In this document: piece by piece, positions 6,498 through 6,750 of the stretch
How positions within the stretch are numbered: position 1 is the stretch's first letter
Layout: each line of letters opens with the position of its first letter
Assembly: GCA_031289325.1 (NCBI GenBank)
Contig: JAITPS010000008.1
Span: forward strand, 1-6,750
Direction of reading: 5' to 3'
Length of the DNA: 6,750 nucleotides
Source of the DNA: Candidatus Methanovirga meridionalis
Lineage (GTDB): Archaea; Methanobacteriota; Methanobacteria; Methanobacteriales; Methanobacteriaceae
Position numbers and translations under genes: made by a program
Notes under the pieces: generated by a model
Database searches by the model: none
What the model was told of the DNA's origin: nothing
The model's input: the letters and a program-made list of their open reading frames with translations, nothing else

Positions 6498-6630
6498 AAA
6501 AAGAATCAAAGATTTGTTATCGAAGATAATTTAGGAAAATTTAAGATTTCCTGTTTTAATTGAGCCAGTTCAACAATGAATTTTTTTAAAATGAAATATA
6601 ATTATTAAACTTTTAATTAAAAAAAGTATA

Positions 6631-6750
6631 GTGTCGGATAAAATTAGGAGGTTTCCCTCCTAACCTCTCCTAAGAACGGCTCGTGTCACTTTCATGACAA
6701 GCCGCTCAAGCATATCTTTATCTGTTAGTGTGAGAATCTTCGTTTAACTT
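6631..6750 (-). mobile_element. Group II intron, 3' end (domains V and VI), continues past the window
   Basis: Group II introns are self-splicing retroelements. On the minus strand, 6707-6674 is a canonical 34-nt domain V. It begins GAGC (with the catalytic AGC triad) and ends GTTC, has a GAAA tetraloop at 6693-6690, a two-base CG bulge at 6683-6682, and otherwise complete pairing including a G-U pair at the third position. A TTA linker leads to domain VI (6670-6636): GGA, GAGG and TTAGGAGG pair with CCTCCTAA, TTTT and TCC around a GAAA loop, leaving an unpaired A at 6639 as branch point. Eight bases later the intron ends in AC at 6631, the AY end expected of bacterial-type introns. A minus-strand frame ending TAA at 6718 (KLNEDSHTNR) could be the tail of the reverse transcriptase/maturase, but too little is visible. 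The intron is visibly richer in G+C than its flanks, which suggests transfer. Confidence 0.9.

Noticed and set aside
6718..6750. C-terminal end of a group II intron reverse transcriptase (KLNEDSHTNR then TAA, minus strand)
   Set aside because: The position just before domain V fits, but ten residues without a motif are not enough to call a gene; noted only within the intron entry.

Overview
The window is very A+T-rich. It carries a secreted, asparagine-rich, right-handed beta-helix adhesin-like protein of the kind that is strongly expanded in Methanobrevibacter and related gut Methanobacteriales. It also has archaeal-style TATA boxes, Shine-Dalgarno-led TTG starts and degenerate CRISPR arrays. 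A host-associated methanogenic archaeon, most likely Methanobrevibacter or a close relative, is the best guess; this is inferred from gene content, since no rRNA or other marker is present.

Layout. Positions 1-115 are a perfect 20-bp tandem satellite (5.75 copies). It runs into the remains of an ApeA-type HEPN defence gene (104-774), whose N-terminal part is truncated and frameshifted but whose C-terminal HEPN domain keeps its Rx4H motif. Next is a type I restriction-modification specificity gene, hsdS (811-1958), split by a single frameshift at a CCCC run (1249-1252). No hsdM or hsdR is present. Positions 1981-2827 and 3172-4197 are two diverged copies of one CRISPR cassette. Each has a 180-bp leader with its own promoter, an array of about 37-bp repeats with mostly 35-37-bp spacers (6 repeats/5 spacers, then 10 repeats/9 spacers), and a shared trailer. 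A third fragment, one repeat, one spacer and a truncated repeat, lies at 4344-4427, just upstream of the adhesin promoter. There are no cas genes, so the arrays either rely on Cas proteins encoded elsewhere or are relics. The adhesin-like gene fills 4535-6214. After an A+T-rich, hairpin-bearing stretch, the right edge (6631 to beyond 6750, minus strand) is the 3' end of a group II intron, with a textbook 34-nt domain V and a domain VI carrying a bulged branch-point adenosine.

The region reads as a partly eroded defence island (ApeA/HEPN, HsdS, CRISPR) beside a surface-protein gene, with a retroelement next to it. The most interesting link is that spacers in both arrays, read on the strand opposite the array transcript, encode short peptides of the conserved N-terminal adhesin module (DSIQ..ID followed by DN...G..I.L). 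That module also occurs at residues 40-57 of the adhesin in this window. The array transcripts would therefore be antisense to adhesin-type mRNA. This suggests the targets were adhesin-like genes on mobile elements, or that crRNA and host surface genes interact. The stretches 2828-3085 and 4198-4343 hold nothing I can recognise beyond A+T-rich sequence.
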